NCBI GenBank assembly: GCA_029557895.1
Contig: JAKQHT010000016.1
Span: 1 to 64,000, forward strand
Direction of reading: 5' to 3'
From: Bacteroidota bacterium
GTDB taxonomy: Bacteria; Bacteroidota; Bacteroidia; Flavobacteriales; Flavobacteriaceae
DNA: 64,000 nucleotides
A program made the translations under genes and the position numbers. The notes under the pieces are model-generated. The model was not told where the DNA came from. It worked only from the letters and a program-made list of their open reading frames with translations, and made no database searches. The stretch's first letter is position 1. Every line of letters starts with the position of its first letter. Of this stretch, positions 43,528 to 51,384 are shown in pieces.

Positions 43528-44979
43528 TTAATTGTTGTGGATGACTTCTTCGGCTTCATATCCAAACAATCCCTTTTCTTTGATGATTTTTGCCACTCCT
43601 TCAGGCAACATGCTTTCCCAATCGGATTTGCCTTCCGAAATGTTTTTTAAGACATTTCTTGAGAATATGGAAAGTATCGAGCGGTCGTAATCGTTGATGT
43701 CGACCACTTTGCCATTGTATTTGAAAAACTTGTAGAGTTCTTTCATTCTAGGGTGTACCTTGAGGTTTTCGCTATTGACGATAGAGCCATCTTCGCCTTC
43801 CATAGGGTAAAGATATACTCTCAAATCTTTGAAGAACAGTTTGCCAAAGGCTTCAAGGATACCGCCGCTCAAGTGGCGATAGTATTTTTCGTCAAAGATG
43901 TCGATAAGGTTATTGACACCCATGGATAGCCCCATACGGTTTTTAGAATATTGCGAGAAGTACTCAACCAATTTGTAATATTCTTGAAAATTGGAAATCA
44001 GTACAGTATGTCCCAATGAGCACAAAAGTCTCGCCCTGTCCATAAAATCCTGCTCGTTGATTTCGCCCTCTGCCCGTAGGTTTGACAAGGTAATTTCGAA
44101 CACAACCTGGGTGTTGTCTACATCTACCTTGTTTTCCTTGATAAACATATCGTACGATTTCTGGAACATATCGATGTTTACCTTGGTAACAGGCCTAAAA
44201 CTACCGCGAAGCGCCAAGATGTTCTTTTTGTACAGTACTCGTGCCGGCAATACGTTATTGCCATCCGGTGCAAACATTACTGCATCGGTCATGCCGTTTT
44301 TCACAAGTTGCAAACTCATCAATCGGTTGTCAACATTTTCAAAAGCCGGTCCCGAAAAGTTGATGGTGTCGATTTCTATTTGGTCTTTGTCGAGGTGGTC
44401 GTACAGGTATCGTAAAAGTTTTTTGGGCTCTTTGTGCTTGTAAAATGCGCCATATATGAGGTTGATGCCCAAAGTTCCGAGCGTTTCCTGCTGCAGTCGT
44501 GCGTCGTTTTCATTGAAACGTAAGTGTAGCACAATGTCGTTGTAATCTTGGTCAGCCTCAATCTGAAAGCGAATGCCTACCCAGCCGTGGCCTTTGTACT
44601 GCTTTGCAAAATCGATGGTCGTCACTGTATTGGCAAAAGCAAAGAACATCTTGTTAGGATGTTTGTCACGGGTGAGCCTATCCTCAATGAGCTGTATCTC
44701 GTGAGTGAGCATCTTTCTTAACCGGGCTTCGGTCACATAGCGTCCGTCATCTTCTATGCCATAAATGGCATCGCTAAAATCTTTGTCATAGGCAGACATC
44801 GCTTTGGCAATAGTTCCAGAAGCGCCACCGGCTCTAAAGAAATGGCGCACGGTTTCCTGTCCCGCACCAATTTCTGCAAACGTACCGTAAATGTTCTCGT
44901 TGAGGTTGATGCGAAGTGCCTTTGTTTTTAAAGACGGTATGTCTTCAAATTCTCTGTCTCCTTTTAGGGTGATTTCCAT
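43528..44979 (-). CDS. Conserved 483-aa protein of unknown function
   Basis: 483 aa, soluble, no signal peptide. Well-ordered conserved-looking motifs: LNENIYGTFAEIGAGQETVRHFFRAGGASGT near the N-terminus, YGIEDDGRYVTEARLRKML, then HLRFNENDARLQQETLGTLGIN and NFSGPAFENVDNRLMSLQLV. Databases sometimes name such proteins nicotinate-nucleotide adenylyltransferase, as I recall, but the HxGH nucleotidyltransferase motif is absent, so I do not adopt that. It has its own good promoter (45005-45033) back to back with that of the metallo-hydrolase gene. A cytosolic enzyme of unknown reaction is all that can be said. Confidence 0.8.
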   Translation of the reverse strand: MEITLKGDREFEDIPSLKTKALRINLNENIYGTFAEIGAGQETVRHFFRAGGASGTIAKAMSAYDKDFSDAIYGIEDDGRYVTEARLRKMLTHEIQLIEDRLTRDKHPNKMFFAFANTVTTIDFAKQYKGHGWVGIRFQIEADQDYNDIVLHLRFNENDARLQQETLGTLGINLIYGAFYKHKEPKKLLRYLYDHLDKDQIEIDTINFSGPAFENVDNRLMSLQLVKNGMTDAVMFAPDGNNVLPARVLYKKNILALRGSFRPVTKVNIDMFQKSYDMFIKENKVDVDNTQVVFEITLSNLRAEGEINEQDFMDRARLLCSLGHTVLISNFQEYYKLVEYFSQYSKNRMGLSMGVNNLIDIFDEKYYRHLSGGILEAFGKLFFKDLRVYLYPMEGEDGSIVNSENLKVHPRMKELYKFFKYNGKVVDINDYDRSILSIFSRNVLKNISEGKSDWESMLPEGVAKIIKEKGLFGYEAEEVIHNN

Positions 44980-45004
44980 ACGTAGATTGAGTAATAATTG
45001 GTTA

Positions 45005-45052
45005 CAAAGGTACTAAATTGCTCACTTAAACAAAAAAATAAGCCTATTTTTG
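45005..45052. promoter_or_regulatory. Overlapping divergent promoters
   Basis: Leftward, for the 483-aa gene: TTG (45033-45031), 18-base spacer, TACCTTTG (45012-45005). Rightward, for the metallo-hydrolase: TTG (45018-45020), 24-base spacer, TATTTTTG (45045-45052). The two overlap, so they may compete for polymerase. Confidence 0.65.
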
Positions 45053-45070
45053 TTACAAACTTAGCAAGAC

Positions 45071-45832
45071 TTGAAGATAACTTTTTTAGGTACGGGAACT
45101 TCGCAGGGAATCCCTGTTATCGGTAGCGACCACCCAGTGTGTTTGAGCAGCAATCCAAAGGATAAACGGTTGCGGGTTTCCGTTTTGGTCGAGTGGTCAC
45201 AATATGCCTATGTCATTGATTGTGGCCCCGATTTCAGGCAACAGATGCTCCGCGCCAACTGCCAGAAGATAGACGGTATCCTTTTTACACATGAACATGC
45301 AGACCATACTGCCGGCCTGGACGATATCCGCCCTTTTTATTTTCGGCAGGGAGATATTCCAATTTTTGCCCATGCCAGGGTACTGGATGCGTTGCGCCGT
45401 CGTTTTGATTATATTTTTACTTCCGAAGACAAGTATGCAGGAGCTCCGGGCGTCATCACCCATGAGATTGCCAATACTCCATTTTTGATTGGTGGGATGG
45501 AGGTTGTGCCGATAAGCGGATGGCACTATCGACTTCAGGTTTTTGGTTTTAGGTTTGGCGATTTTGCTTATCTTACCGATATGAAAACCATTGATGATGA
45601 GGAAGTGGAAAAATTACTAGGCGTAAAAATTCTTGTGGTCAATGCGTTGAGGCACGAACCGCACATATCACACTTTAACCTCAAGGAAGCTTTGGCGCTG
45701 ATAGCTCGCGTAGCACCACAAAAAGCATATCTTACACATATAAGCCATACATTTGGTTTTCATGATGAAATCGAAACTAAATTGCCCGTAAATGTGCATC
45801 TGGCCTATGATAACCTTCAATTGATTTTATAA
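45071..45832 (+). CDS. MBL-fold metallo-hydrolase (PhnP-like)
   Basis: 253 aa from TTG 45071 (LKITFLGTGTSQGIPVIGSD); no ATG lies before the conserved first strand. Metal ligands THEHADH at residues 73-79, GPDFRQQM and a C-terminal HISHTF. The GTGTSQGIP opening is typical of PhnP/YcbJ-like phosphodiesterases that open cyclic phosphates. No phosphonate genes are nearby, so the substrate is unsettled. A TATTTTTG promoter lies 19 bp before the start. The 167-aa gene follows after 3 bp. Confidence 0.9.
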   Translation: MKITFLGTGTSQGIPVIGSDHPVCLSSNPKDKRLRVSVLVEWSQYAYVIDCGPDFRQQMLRANCQKIDGILFTHEHADHTAGLDDIRPFYFRQGDIPIFAHARVLDALRRRFDYIFTSEDKYAGAPGVITHEIANTPFLIGGMEVVPISGWHYRLQVFGFRFGDFAYLTDMKTIDDEEVEKLLGVKILVVNALRHEPHISHFNLKEALALIARVAPQKAYLTHISHTFGFHDEIETKLPVNVHLAYDNLQLIL

Positions 45833-45835
45833 AAA

Positions 45836-46339
45836 ATGAAAAACAAGATCTTTATGTACCTCTTTATGTTCGCTGTATTGTTGATAATTTTCCAATATGT
45901 GAACTCCAAAAACATACTTGAAAGCTATGAGTCCAAAATCGCCAAAAAGGAAGCAAAAGTAGAACGGTACAGGGATTCTATTGCGGAGCTTAACGGTCAG
46001 ATTGATGAACTTCACCTTTTTAATTTGGAATATGATGATCCGGCGTTGGAATACTTTGAGAATAAGGGTTATAATTCCTTGGAGCTGATTCCTTTCATCA
46101 AAGATGAACTTTACAAGCTTAACGATTATGAGGGCGAGGACCATCCAATCGTTCCGTATGTGTCCATGACCAAGAACAAGATTATGATCAACAGCATCAG
46201 GTTGCTAAACCACAAATGGCTAATTGCCGATTTCAGCGATGGAAAACATTGGGGACAGGTGCTTTTGTCCTATGAAATTGTGGATGGTAAAGAATTGCGG
46301 TTTAAGTTGTTGGGATATTTTATGTATCCTACAAATTAG
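45836..46339 (+). CDS. Membrane-anchored protein with coiled coil, unknown function
   Basis: 167 aa. One N-terminal membrane helix (IFMYLFMFAVLLIIFQYV), a coiled coil of about 35 residues (LESYESKIAKKEAKVERYRD), then a globular C-terminal domain with WLIADFSDGKHWGQVLLSYE. No family recognised. Its start lies three bases after the metallo-hydrolase stop, so it is co-expressed and might be its partner at the membrane. It ends convergent with yebC. Confidence 0.75.
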   Translation: MKNKIFMYLFMFAVLLIIFQYVNSKNILESYESKIAKKEAKVERYRDSIAELNGQIDELHLFNLEYDDPALEYFENKGYNSLELIPFIKDELYKLNDYEGEDHPIVPYVSMTKNKIMINSIRLLNHKWLIADFSDGKHWGQVLLSYEIVDGKELRFKLLGYFMYPTN

Positions 46340-46372
46340 ATTTCAAATGTCAATTTTTTTTGATCGGCTCAA

Positions 46373-47095
46373 TTAATTTTCCGAAATCTCCTCCATCGTA
46401 TGGTAGACGTTTTGTACGTCATCATCTTCTTCAATTTTTTCAAGAAGTTTTTCTACATCGGCGGCCTGTTCCGGTGTCAATTTTTTTGTGACTTGTGGAA
46501 TACGGTCAAATCCGGAAGACAGGATTTCAATGCCTCTGGATTCGAGTTCTGACTGAATGGCACCAAAACTTTCAAACGGTGCGTAAATGAGAATGCCATC
46601 TTCATCGACAAAAACTTCATCTACACCATAATCGATCAGTTCAAGTTCCAGTTCTTCAACATCGATTCCGTTTGCCGGTATCCTGAAATTGCATGTATGG
46701 TCAAACATAAATATCACCGAACCCGAAGTGCCAAGGCTGCCGTCGCATTTATTGAAATAGCTTCGTATATTGGCAACTGTGCGGGTATTGTTGTCAGTAG
46801 CGGTTTCTACCAAAATGGCAACACCGTGCGGCGCATAGCCTTCAAAAAGCACAATTTTAAAATCACCAAGACTTTTGTCGGATGCCCGTTTGATGGCACG
46901 CTCTATGTTTTCCTTGGGCATATTTACCGACTTGGCGTTTTGGATAACTGCTCTCAACCTCGAATTGCTGTCCGGATCGGGGCCACCTTCTTTTACGGCC
47001 ATAACGATATCCTTCCCAATTCGGGTGAAAGCTTTGCTCATTGCAGACCAGCGCTTTAGCTTCCTTGCTTTTCTAAATTCAAACGCCCTTCCCAT
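46373..47095 (-). CDS. yebC: YebC/PmpR-family protein (TACO1-like)
   Basis: 240 aa, standard length. MGRAFEFRKARKLKRWSAMSKAF, GPDPDSNSRLRAVIQNAKSVNMPKENIERAI, ILVETATDNNTRTVANIRSYF and the acidic C-terminus (EEDDDVQNVYHTM) are the family signature. Members act as translation factors that help ribosomes at proline stretches, or as DNA-binding regulators. ATG at 47095. The preceding 300 bp hold no gene. Confidence 0.95.
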   Translation of the reverse strand: MGRAFEFRKARKLKRWSAMSKAFTRIGKDIVMAVKEGGPDPDSNSRLRAVIQNAKSVNMPKENIERAIKRASDKSLGDFKIVLFEGYAPHGVAILVETATDNNTRTVANIRSYFNKCDGSLGTSGSVIFMFDHTCNFRIPANGIDVEELELELIDYGVDEVFVDEDGILIYAPFESFGAIQSELESRGIEILSSGFDRIPQVTKKLTPEQAADVEKLLEKIEEDDDVQNVYHTMEEISEN

Positions 47096-47395
47096 GTTGT
47101 AATGTGTTTTTGGTTAGAAAATTTTTGTGCAAATTTATAAAATCCCATCAATCATCGGGTATGTGTTTTAATAAAAAGTTCGTGAAACCGTGTTGAAATT
47201 GAAGCGTTGAAAAGTTGTTGTAACGAAATGCGTTACGAAAGGATTGAGTAGGCTTGCGTTTGTGCCTTAAACCGAAGTCCATCGGTCCTTTTGCCCTGAA
47301 CTCGTTTTGAGGCACTTTTGAGAAGTTGCAAGAGCGACCCAAATAAATTTAGCAAGACGGTTCTGTAAGCGTACAGCACATCAGCCCCGGTAAGT
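47096..47395. other. Gene-free spacer with two inverted repeats
   Basis: GTAACG (47220) and CGTTAC (47231) form a 6-bp palindrome with a 5-bp centre. GTGCCTTAAAC (47262) pairs with GTTTTGAGGCAC (47304), about 31 bp apart. Any promoter for yebC would be here. No open frame with family likeness was found. Confidence 0.5.
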
Positions 47396-48226
47396 TTATG
47401 TCCCAACTTCTTCAAGAACTTCTGCGCTCGTAATGTGCAAATGTTTTGGCAATCGGTTGGGTTTTGGCATAACGGCGAGGTAGCGGTCTTCATTGGTGGT
47501 AAAAACGTGCTTGAACTGGACTGCTTGTTGCGTAAACTTTGCAACCATATCCTTAATGAAATCGTCGTGGTGCACCAGATCGGTGCTCCCCAGATGATAG
47601 ATGCCGCATTTGTTGCGATTGATCAGGTAATGGATTTGTTGCGTGACCTTTCCTTCGGTGGTCACGTTCATGATCAGGTTTGGGAAAATCTCTATTGCGG
47701 TCTTTTCCGAAATGTACTGTTTGAGTTCTTTGACCCGTGGCGACTGTGGACCGAACACCATAGGCAGCCGTAAGATGAGCACCTTCTGCTTTGGGAGCCG
47801 CAACAACATATTTTCTATTTTTATCTTGAAATGCCCGTAGATACTTTCGCTCAATGTCTTGTCGTCTTCATAACTCGGATATTTGCTGTAAGCGTCAAAA
47901 ACATTGGCAGACGATAGGAAAACAATTTTGCAGTCGTGTTGCTTTGCGTATTCTGTCAAATGGGAGTGAGCGACTATCTGGGCATGGAAGTCGCCCCGCA
48001 ATGCAGAAATGACAATCGATGGCCTTACCGCTTCGAGTATTTCAAATATGTCGTCTTCCTCAATATTGAAATTGAAAAAATGCCTATTGGACTCAAAAAC
48101 AGAGTGTGGCGTAGCATAAGTGCCAAACGTCCTGAAATAGGGGCAAAGCTCCTTATAGAGTGCTTGGCCCAAAAAGCCGCTGGCACCGAGTATCAGTATT
48201 TTATGTTTGCCGCTCCGCTCTTCCAT
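47396..48226 (-). CDS. RmlD-like SDR (sugar nucleotide reductase family)
   Basis: 276 aa from ATG 48226 (a TTG one codon earlier is not used). Rossmann motif ILILGASGFLGQALYKEL at the N-terminus, VFLSSANVFDAYSKYP (catalytic Ser/Thr region), and YGHFKIKIE (Tyr-x3-Lys). This is the extended SDR / dTDP-4-dehydrorhamnose-reductase-like fold acting with NAD(P)H on nucleotide sugars or related substrates. No rml partner genes are near. It is flanked by yebC and gcvT on the same strand. Substrate unknown. Confidence 0.82.
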   Translation of the reverse strand: MEERSGKHKILILGASGFLGQALYKELCPYFRTFGTYATPHSVFESNRHFFNFNIEEDDIFEILEAVRPSIVISALRGDFHAQIVAHSHLTEYAKQHDCKIVFLSSANVFDAYSKYPSYEDDKTLSESIYGHFKIKIENMLLRLPKQKVLILRLPMVFGPQSPRVKELKQYISEKTAIEIFPNLIMNVTTEGKVTQQIHYLINRNKCGIYHLGSTDLVHHDDFIKDMVAKFTQQAVQFKHVFTTNEDRYLAVMPKPNRLPKHLHITSAEVLEEVGT

Positions 48227-48255
48227 CAATCGATAACTACAGCATTGGCAGACCG

Positions 48256-49338
48256 CTATTTTTTATAAAAAGGAAGTTTCACAACTGTAGCAGGAACGGC
48301 ATTCTTTCGGATTTGGATATAGATTTTGCTTCCTATTTCAGAGAAAATGGACTGTGTATAACCCAAGCCGATACCTTTGCCCATTGATGGCGACATAGTG
48401 CCGGAAGTAACCTTCCCAATGGTTTTTCCGTTACTGTCCACAATATCATAGCCGTGTCGTGGCACGCCCCGTTCATCCAATTCAAAAGCCACAAGTTTGC
48501 TTTCAGGGCCGCGTTCCTTTTCGGCTTTCAGGGCTTCACTGTTAGTGAACGATTTTGTAAACTTTGTAACCCAACCCAAGCCGGCAGCTATGGGCGATGT
48601 GGTGTCATCTATATCGTTGCCATACAGGCAGTAGCCCATTTCCAGGCGCAAAGTGTCGCGAGCGGCCAGACCTATTGGTTTGATGCCGTATGCTGCCCCG
48701 GCCTCAAACACCTTGTCCCAGATTTGTTTCACTTCCGAATTTTTACAGTAAATCTCAAAACCGCCGCTACCGGTATAGCCCGTGGCAGAAATGATAACTT
48801 GTTCAACGCCCGCAAAATCGCCAACAATAAAATTGTAAAAATCGATGGCCGAAAGATCATGGCTCGACAGCGACTGCATGGCCTCAACAGCTTTCGGACC
48901 CTGTATTGCCAATAGCGAATAATCGTCACTGATGTTTCGCATTTGGGCGCCAACGTCGTTCCTGGAACCGATCCATTCCCAGTCTTTATCAATATTACTG
49001 GCATTGACCACCAAAAGATAGGTGTCTTCCTTGACACGATAAATAATGAGGTCATCAACAACACCGCCGGTTTCATTGGGCAGATAGCTGTATTGCGCCT
49101 TGCCTAAGGCCAGTTTTGAAGCATCGTTGCTGCTTACCTTTTGGATGAGATCCAGTGCGTGAGGCCCTTCTATCAGAAATTCGCCCATGTGCGACACATC
49201 AAACACGCCAACGGCATTCCGTACGGTTTCATGTTCAATGTTGACGCCCTCGTACTGTACGGGCATATTGAATCCTGCAAAAGGAACCATTTTGGCTCCC
49301 AAAGCTTCGTGTGTCGATGTCAAGGCTGTGTTTTTCAT
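48256..49338 (-). CDS. gcvT: Glycine cleavage system aminomethyltransferase (T protein)
   Basis: 360 aa. [59 protein letters not shown] and [19 protein letters not shown] are T-protein hallmarks, with the folate-binding Asp in the RDTLRLE segment. It transfers the methylene of glycine to tetrahydrofolate, releasing ammonia from the lipoyl H protein. Genes for P, H and L proteins are not in this window. No glycine riboswitch was seen upstream. ATG at 49338. Confidence 0.95.
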   Translation of the reverse strand: MKNTALTSTHEALGAKMVPFAGFNMPVQYEGVNIEHETVRNAVGVFDVSHMGEFLIEGPHALDLIQKVSSNDASKLALGKAQYSYLPNETGGVVDDLIIYRVKEDTYLLVVNASNIDKDWEWIGSRNDVGAQMRNISDDYSLLAIQGPKAVEAMQSLSSHDLSAIDFYNFIVGDFAGVEQVIISATGYTGSGGFEIYCKNSEVKQIWDKVFEAGAAYGIKPIGLAARDTLRLEMGYCLYGNDIDDTTSPIAAGLGWVTKFTKSFTNSEALKAEKERGPESKLVAFELDERGVPRHGYDIVDSNGKTIGKVTSGTMSPSMGKGIGLGYTQSIFSEIGSKIYIQIRKNAVPATVVKLPFYKK

Positions 49339-49723
49339 TTTGTTTTTTTGTGCTTGGTTATGGACGAGGTTAGTTATTGGTTATTACTGAATTATATTAT
49401 TATATTTTGAAAATTGGATAGATTGCTATGTTCTGCGCCGTTAATGCTTTGGGGCTACAAATACCTGGCTGACTGAAGGCTGGAGCAACTCCGATTAAGC
49501 TATATATGCATAATTATCAATATAGTATTGATTTTAATAATAATGCGATACGAGTTAATGCCTTATCTCACAATAAACCCATTTTGTTGCAGATGCAAAA
49601 GTATTGAAAATTATCTGTTTTTCGTATCGAAGCCTTTTGATTAAAAGTTTGTTAATTTTTTTAAAGCCCTTCATGACAGCATAGTTTAATATGTTAACTT
49701 TCGGAATGTTAAACATAACCACC
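49339..49723. other. Gene-free region between gcvT and the M24 peptidase gene
   Basis: About 385 bp between divergent genes. A stretch at about 49430-49495 (with GGGGCTACAAATACC and GGAGCAACTCC) is clearly richer in GC than the AT-rich rest and could be a small RNA or leader, but no known structure was recognised. Confidence 0.4.
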
Positions 49724-51358
49724 ATGAAAACAGTCATTACTTTATGCTTTGTGCTACTTGTCGGAACAACTTCTTTTTGCCAGAGCGGTTTGCCTGAAGA
49801 TTATTTAAGTGCTGATTTTCACAAGCAACGTCGCGAAGCGCTTAGGGCCAGTATGCCCAAGAACAGTGTTGCGGTTTTCTTTGCCAATGCCGTGCGCAAC
49901 CGCAGCAATGATGTGGACTATGTATATCATCAAGATCCGGATTTTTATTACCTCACAGGTTACAAAGAGCCCAATGCAGTGCTGGTAATCTTTTCGGAAA
50001 ACCAGTACAATAATAAAGGAAAAGCCTTCAATGAGGTACTTTATGTGCAAAAACGAAACCCAATGATGGAGCGGTGGATGGGTGTCCGTTTGGGCGTAGA
50101 AGGTGCCAAGGAAAAGCTTGGTTTTGACACTGCGTTCAATGCTGGGGAGTTCAAAAATTCAGGTATCGAGTTTGTAAAGTTCGACAAAGTTTTGTTCCAC
50201 GATTTCAAAGATGATTACAGAGATTCCAAGAGGGATGATGCCGATTTGTACAGTTTGGTCGAAACTTTTAAAAGTCAAGTTGGACTTGATAAAACCCTGT
50301 TGGAAGGAAAGATAAAAAAGCAGGTTTATGAACTCATAAAATCTGTAGGCAATGAAAACAATGCGAGTGTGTCAGAAACTATAAGCCAGACAGTGACAAT
50401 TTTTCCGGAGCTCAAGAATGACAAAGTTATCAGTGGCTATATCAGTGCCAAAGACGAAAAAGTCCGCATGGAACTTAAACGGCGGATCATCCAAATAGAG
50501 GCTGAAGAGTCCGAAACCAATCTAGATACCAAAATGTTAAGGCAACTTATGGCAGGTTTGAGACAGATCAAAACGCCCGAAGAGATGGTGTTGCTCAACA
50601 AGGCCGTTAGGATATCTGCTATGGGGCAACGTGAAATTATGAAAGCAATGCATCCGGGGATGTCAGAAACCGAAATACAAGGTGTGCACGAGTTTGTTTA
50701 CAAGAAATATGGAAGCGAATATGAAGGCTACCCAAGCATTGTTGGCGCCGGTAACAACGGCTGTGTTTTGCACTATGTGGACAATAATAAAACCAAAGTT
50801 GGAAATGATTTGGTGCTGATGGATTTAGGCGCCGAATACCATGGTTATACTGCCGATGTGACACGCACAATTCCGGCCAATGGCAAGTTTACCCCAGAAC
50901 AAAAAGCTATTTACGATCTGGTTTACGAAGCGCAAGAAGCCGGGATAGCCGCCTCAACAGTCGGCAATAGTTTCAACGCTCCCGATGCTGCTGCACGTAA
51001 GGTTATCAACGAAGGGTTGGTGCGTCTGGGTATCATAAGTGCTGAAAATCAGGGAAGAAAGTATTTTCCGCACGGTGTATCACACTATTTGGGACTTGAC
51101 GTTCATGATGCTGGACTTTACGGACCCTTTGAAGCCAATATGGTCATAACCGTGGAGCCCGGGATTTACATTCCCGAAGGAAGCGACTGTGATGAAAAAT
51201 GGTGGGGCATCGCCGTTAGGATCGAAGACGATATATGGATTACAGAAAAAGGTCCAGTGAACCTATCGGCAGAGGCGCCGAGAAGCTCTGCCGAAATCGA
51301 AGCGTTGATGAGCGAGAAAAGCGTTCTCGATGATTTTCATTTGCCAAGGTTGGATTGA
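49724..51358 (+). CDS. Exported Xaa-Pro aminopeptidase-like M24B peptidase
   Basis: 544 aa from ATG 49724 (an upstream ATG at 49691 only adds a tail before the signal peptide VITLCFVLLVGTTSFCQ). The N-terminal creatinase-like domain contains DVDYVYHQDPDFYYLTGYKEP. The catalytic domain holds the dimetal ligands: LMDLGAEYHGYTADVTRTIP (two Asp), FPHGVSHYLGLDVHD (His), TVEPGIYIPEG (Glu) and VRIEDDIWITE (Glu). Family of aminopeptidase P, which removes an N-terminal residue before proline; secreted or periplasmic here. Monocistronic. Confidence 0.92.
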   Translation: MKTVITLCFVLLVGTTSFCQSGLPEDYLSADFHKQRREALRASMPKNSVAVFFANAVRNRSNDVDYVYHQDPDFYYLTGYKEPNAVLVIFSENQYNNKGKAFNEVLYVQKRNPMMERWMGVRLGVEGAKEKLGFDTAFNAGEFKNSGIEFVKFDKVLFHDFKDDYRDSKRDDADLYSLVETFKSQVGLDKTLLEGKIKKQVYELIKSVGNENNASVSETISQTVTIFPELKNDKVISGYISAKDEKVRMELKRRIIQIEAEESETNLDTKMLRQLMAGLRQIKTPEEMVLLNKAVRISAMGQREIMKAMHPGMSETEIQGVHEFVYKKYGSEYEGYPSIVGAGNNGCVLHYVDNNKTKVGNDLVLMDLGAEYHGYTADVTRTIPANGKFTPEQKAIYDLVYEAQEAGIAASTVGNSFNAPDAAARKVINEGLVRLGIISAENQGRKYFPHGVSHYLGLDVHDAGLYGPFEANMVITVEPGIYIPEGSDCDEKWWGIAVRIEDDIWITEKGPVNLSAEAPRSSAEIEALMSEKSVLDDFHLPRLD

Positions 51359-51384
51359 GATTTGCGAAGGGAGTCAATGGGCAT

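Noticed and set aside
43528..44979. Nicotinate-nucleotide adenylyltransferase
   Set aside because: No HxGH or SxxxxR/K nucleotidyltransferase motif and far longer than NadD; left as unknown.
49339..49723. Glycine riboswitch upstream of gcvT
   Set aside because: The conserved glycine-aptamer cores were not found on the strand leading into gcvT.
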